From: JAHJDR01 sp964526915
GTDB lineage: Bacteria; UBA10199; JADGCS01
DNA: 50,381 bases
Direction of reading: 5' to 3'
Assembly (NCBI GenBank): GCA_964526915.1
Contig: CAZGMS010000034.1
Location: 1-50,381 of the forward strand
Shown: positions 49,765 to 50,381 of the stretch, piece by piece
Layout: every line of letters starts with the position of its first letter
Position numbering within the stretch: the first letter of the stretch is position 1
Made by a program: the position numbers and the translations under genes
Notes under the pieces: model-generated
Told to the model about the DNA's origin: nothing
Database searches by the model: none
The model's input: the letters and a program-made list of their open reading frames with translations, nothing else

Positions 49765-49814
49765 CCGTCCCACTGTCTTGGTTTTGGAACAGTCCCTGAG
49801 ACACCCTAGACAGA
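49765..49814. promoter_or_regulatory. Possible activator sites upstream of sctV
   Basis: The words CCGTCCCACTGTCTTG and AACAGTCCCTGAGACA form an imperfect inverted pair (CTGT...ACAG). They repeat the CCGTCCCA and GAGAC words found upstream of the other T3SS operon. Confidence 0.4.
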
Positions 49815-49836
49815 CATCCATGATGGGCGAAAACAA

Positions 49837-50381
49837 TTATTTCGCCATCGCCAGCAGTTCCTCTCCAAACACCGGGACTTGATATTCTTCCTCCCCCTCT
49901 TCCTGTCTGGGCAGGGGTTGTGCCTGATAGGATTGAAGCACACTGATCTGCTGGGGAACTTCGGAGATAACGACCCGACCAAAGTCACGATAAAAGGCAT
50001 CCGTCTGCAGAGACGCCTGCTGTCCTGCCAGCAGAATGAATTCCCGTGAAACACTTTCGGAAGGAATATTGTTATTGATGAACGTCACACAATTTTGCAA
50101 CCCCGTAACGGCAAACAAATTATTAAAGGTCGCAAGGTCATCAATAGATTTTTTCTGTTTGAGCGCCTGTTGGTAACGTCCCCGCCACTGCCCCCACTTC
50201 TCCCGGCACGCCATCAGTTGACGACCCAGTTGGTCGGCCAATGTGAGCTGACCTTCTTCCCGCAACAAATCAGCCACACAATCCAAAAAGATCATCATCA
50301 CATGAAAGTCTGCCTCCGTCTGGGGAATACTGCCCTGCACCACGAGATAATCAGACAAATCCTTCCCGTGCCAGAACAGCA
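49837..50381 (-). CDS. Unidentified protein adjacent to sctV (partial, 5' end beyond window)
   Basis: The frame is open to the right edge of the window, giving at least 181 residues with no signal peptide visible. It is helical, with a HVMMIFLDCVADLLREEG segment, a Gln-rich middle (RYQQALKQKKSIDD), a VTGLQNCVTFINNN segment and an acidic QEEGEEE stretch before the C-terminus. I do not recognise it. The TTG that could serve as a start at 50358 lacks a ribosome-binding site, so the true start is likely outside. A small hairpin (GGCGAAA/TTTCGCC) spans its stop codon. Its position suggests an accessory T3SS component or substrate. Confidence 0.65.
   Translation of the reverse strand, partial: LFWHGKDLSDYLVVQGSIPQTEADFHVMMIFLDCVADLLREEGQLTLADQLGRQLMACREKWGQWRGRYQQALKQKKSIDDLATFNNLFAVTGLQNCVTFINNNIPSESVSREFILLAGQQASLQTDAFYRDFGRVVISEVPQQISVLQSYQAQPLPRQEEGEEEYQVPVFGEELLAMAK

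Noticed and set aside
1..50381. tRNA and rRNA genes
   Set aside because: I scanned intergenic regions by eye for T-loop and acceptor-stem patterns and saw none. A tRNAscan and Rfam search would be decisive.

Overview
The window looks like a chromosomal segment from a Gram-negative, probably anaerobic or facultative bacterium of the former 'Deltaproteobacteria' sphere. I cannot place it more precisely without a search. The support is a type III secretion export gate (SctV), PlsB, the proton-pumping arm of complex I, a large pyruvate:ferredoxin oxidoreductase (PFOR), NADP-type glutamate dehydrogenase, and the RNA-modification genes rsmI, mtaB, dusB, trmJ, trmH and an rluA-type gene. No rRNA, tRNA or CRISPR array was recognised.

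Left part (1-12957): an RluA-type pseudouridine synthase and rsmI; a tiny stand-alone gene for a lysine-rich 25-residue peptide with its own consensus promoter and terminator; a phased A-tract (bent DNA) region; a DUF507 gene; then a nuoH-J-K-L-M-N operon that lacks nuoI at the usual place; and convergent plsB.

Middle (13144-26627): housekeeping genes on both strands. These are a YbhN/AglD-type flippase-like protein, a membrane protein with a coiled-coil tail, panB, a deoxynucleoside kinase, a secreted protein, a Popeye-like cyclic-nucleotide-binding protein, mtnP, tldD, mtaB carrying an in-frame palindromic repeat, a large receiver-plus-PPDK_N protein, and dusB. Next comes an accessory patch (26688-29640): a BrnT/BrnA toxin-antitoxin pair, an AAA ATPase with a PD-(D/E)XK tail flanked by palindromes and short direct repeats, and a repeat-rich stretch ending at the gdhA terminator.

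Right-middle (29645-41596): gdhA, a small Cys-rich secreted protein, trmJ, trmH, PFOR, a small acidic BON-like protein, and a three-gene set (HAD phosphatase, sugar/choline-type nucleotidyltransferase, flippase-like protein). A 147-bp nested inverted-repeat element and nadE follow.

Right end (41593-50381) is a type III secretion locus. One operon (47275 down to 42327) encodes a small helical protein, two paralogous EspA/SseB-like secreted proteins, two translocator-like proteins, a duplicated RTX-repeat protein and an M15 peptidase. sctV is a separate unit. Both units are preceded by the same -24/-12 (sigma-54-like) box exactly 13 bp before the ATG, with related upstream words, so I infer a shared co-regulator.

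Across the whole window, intergenic spaces are built from degenerate tandem repeats with a 7-bp (sometimes 8-bp) period whose consensus differs from array to array. Several arrays run into the last codons of neighbouring genes. Together with the T3SS locus, this is the most distinctive feature of the window.
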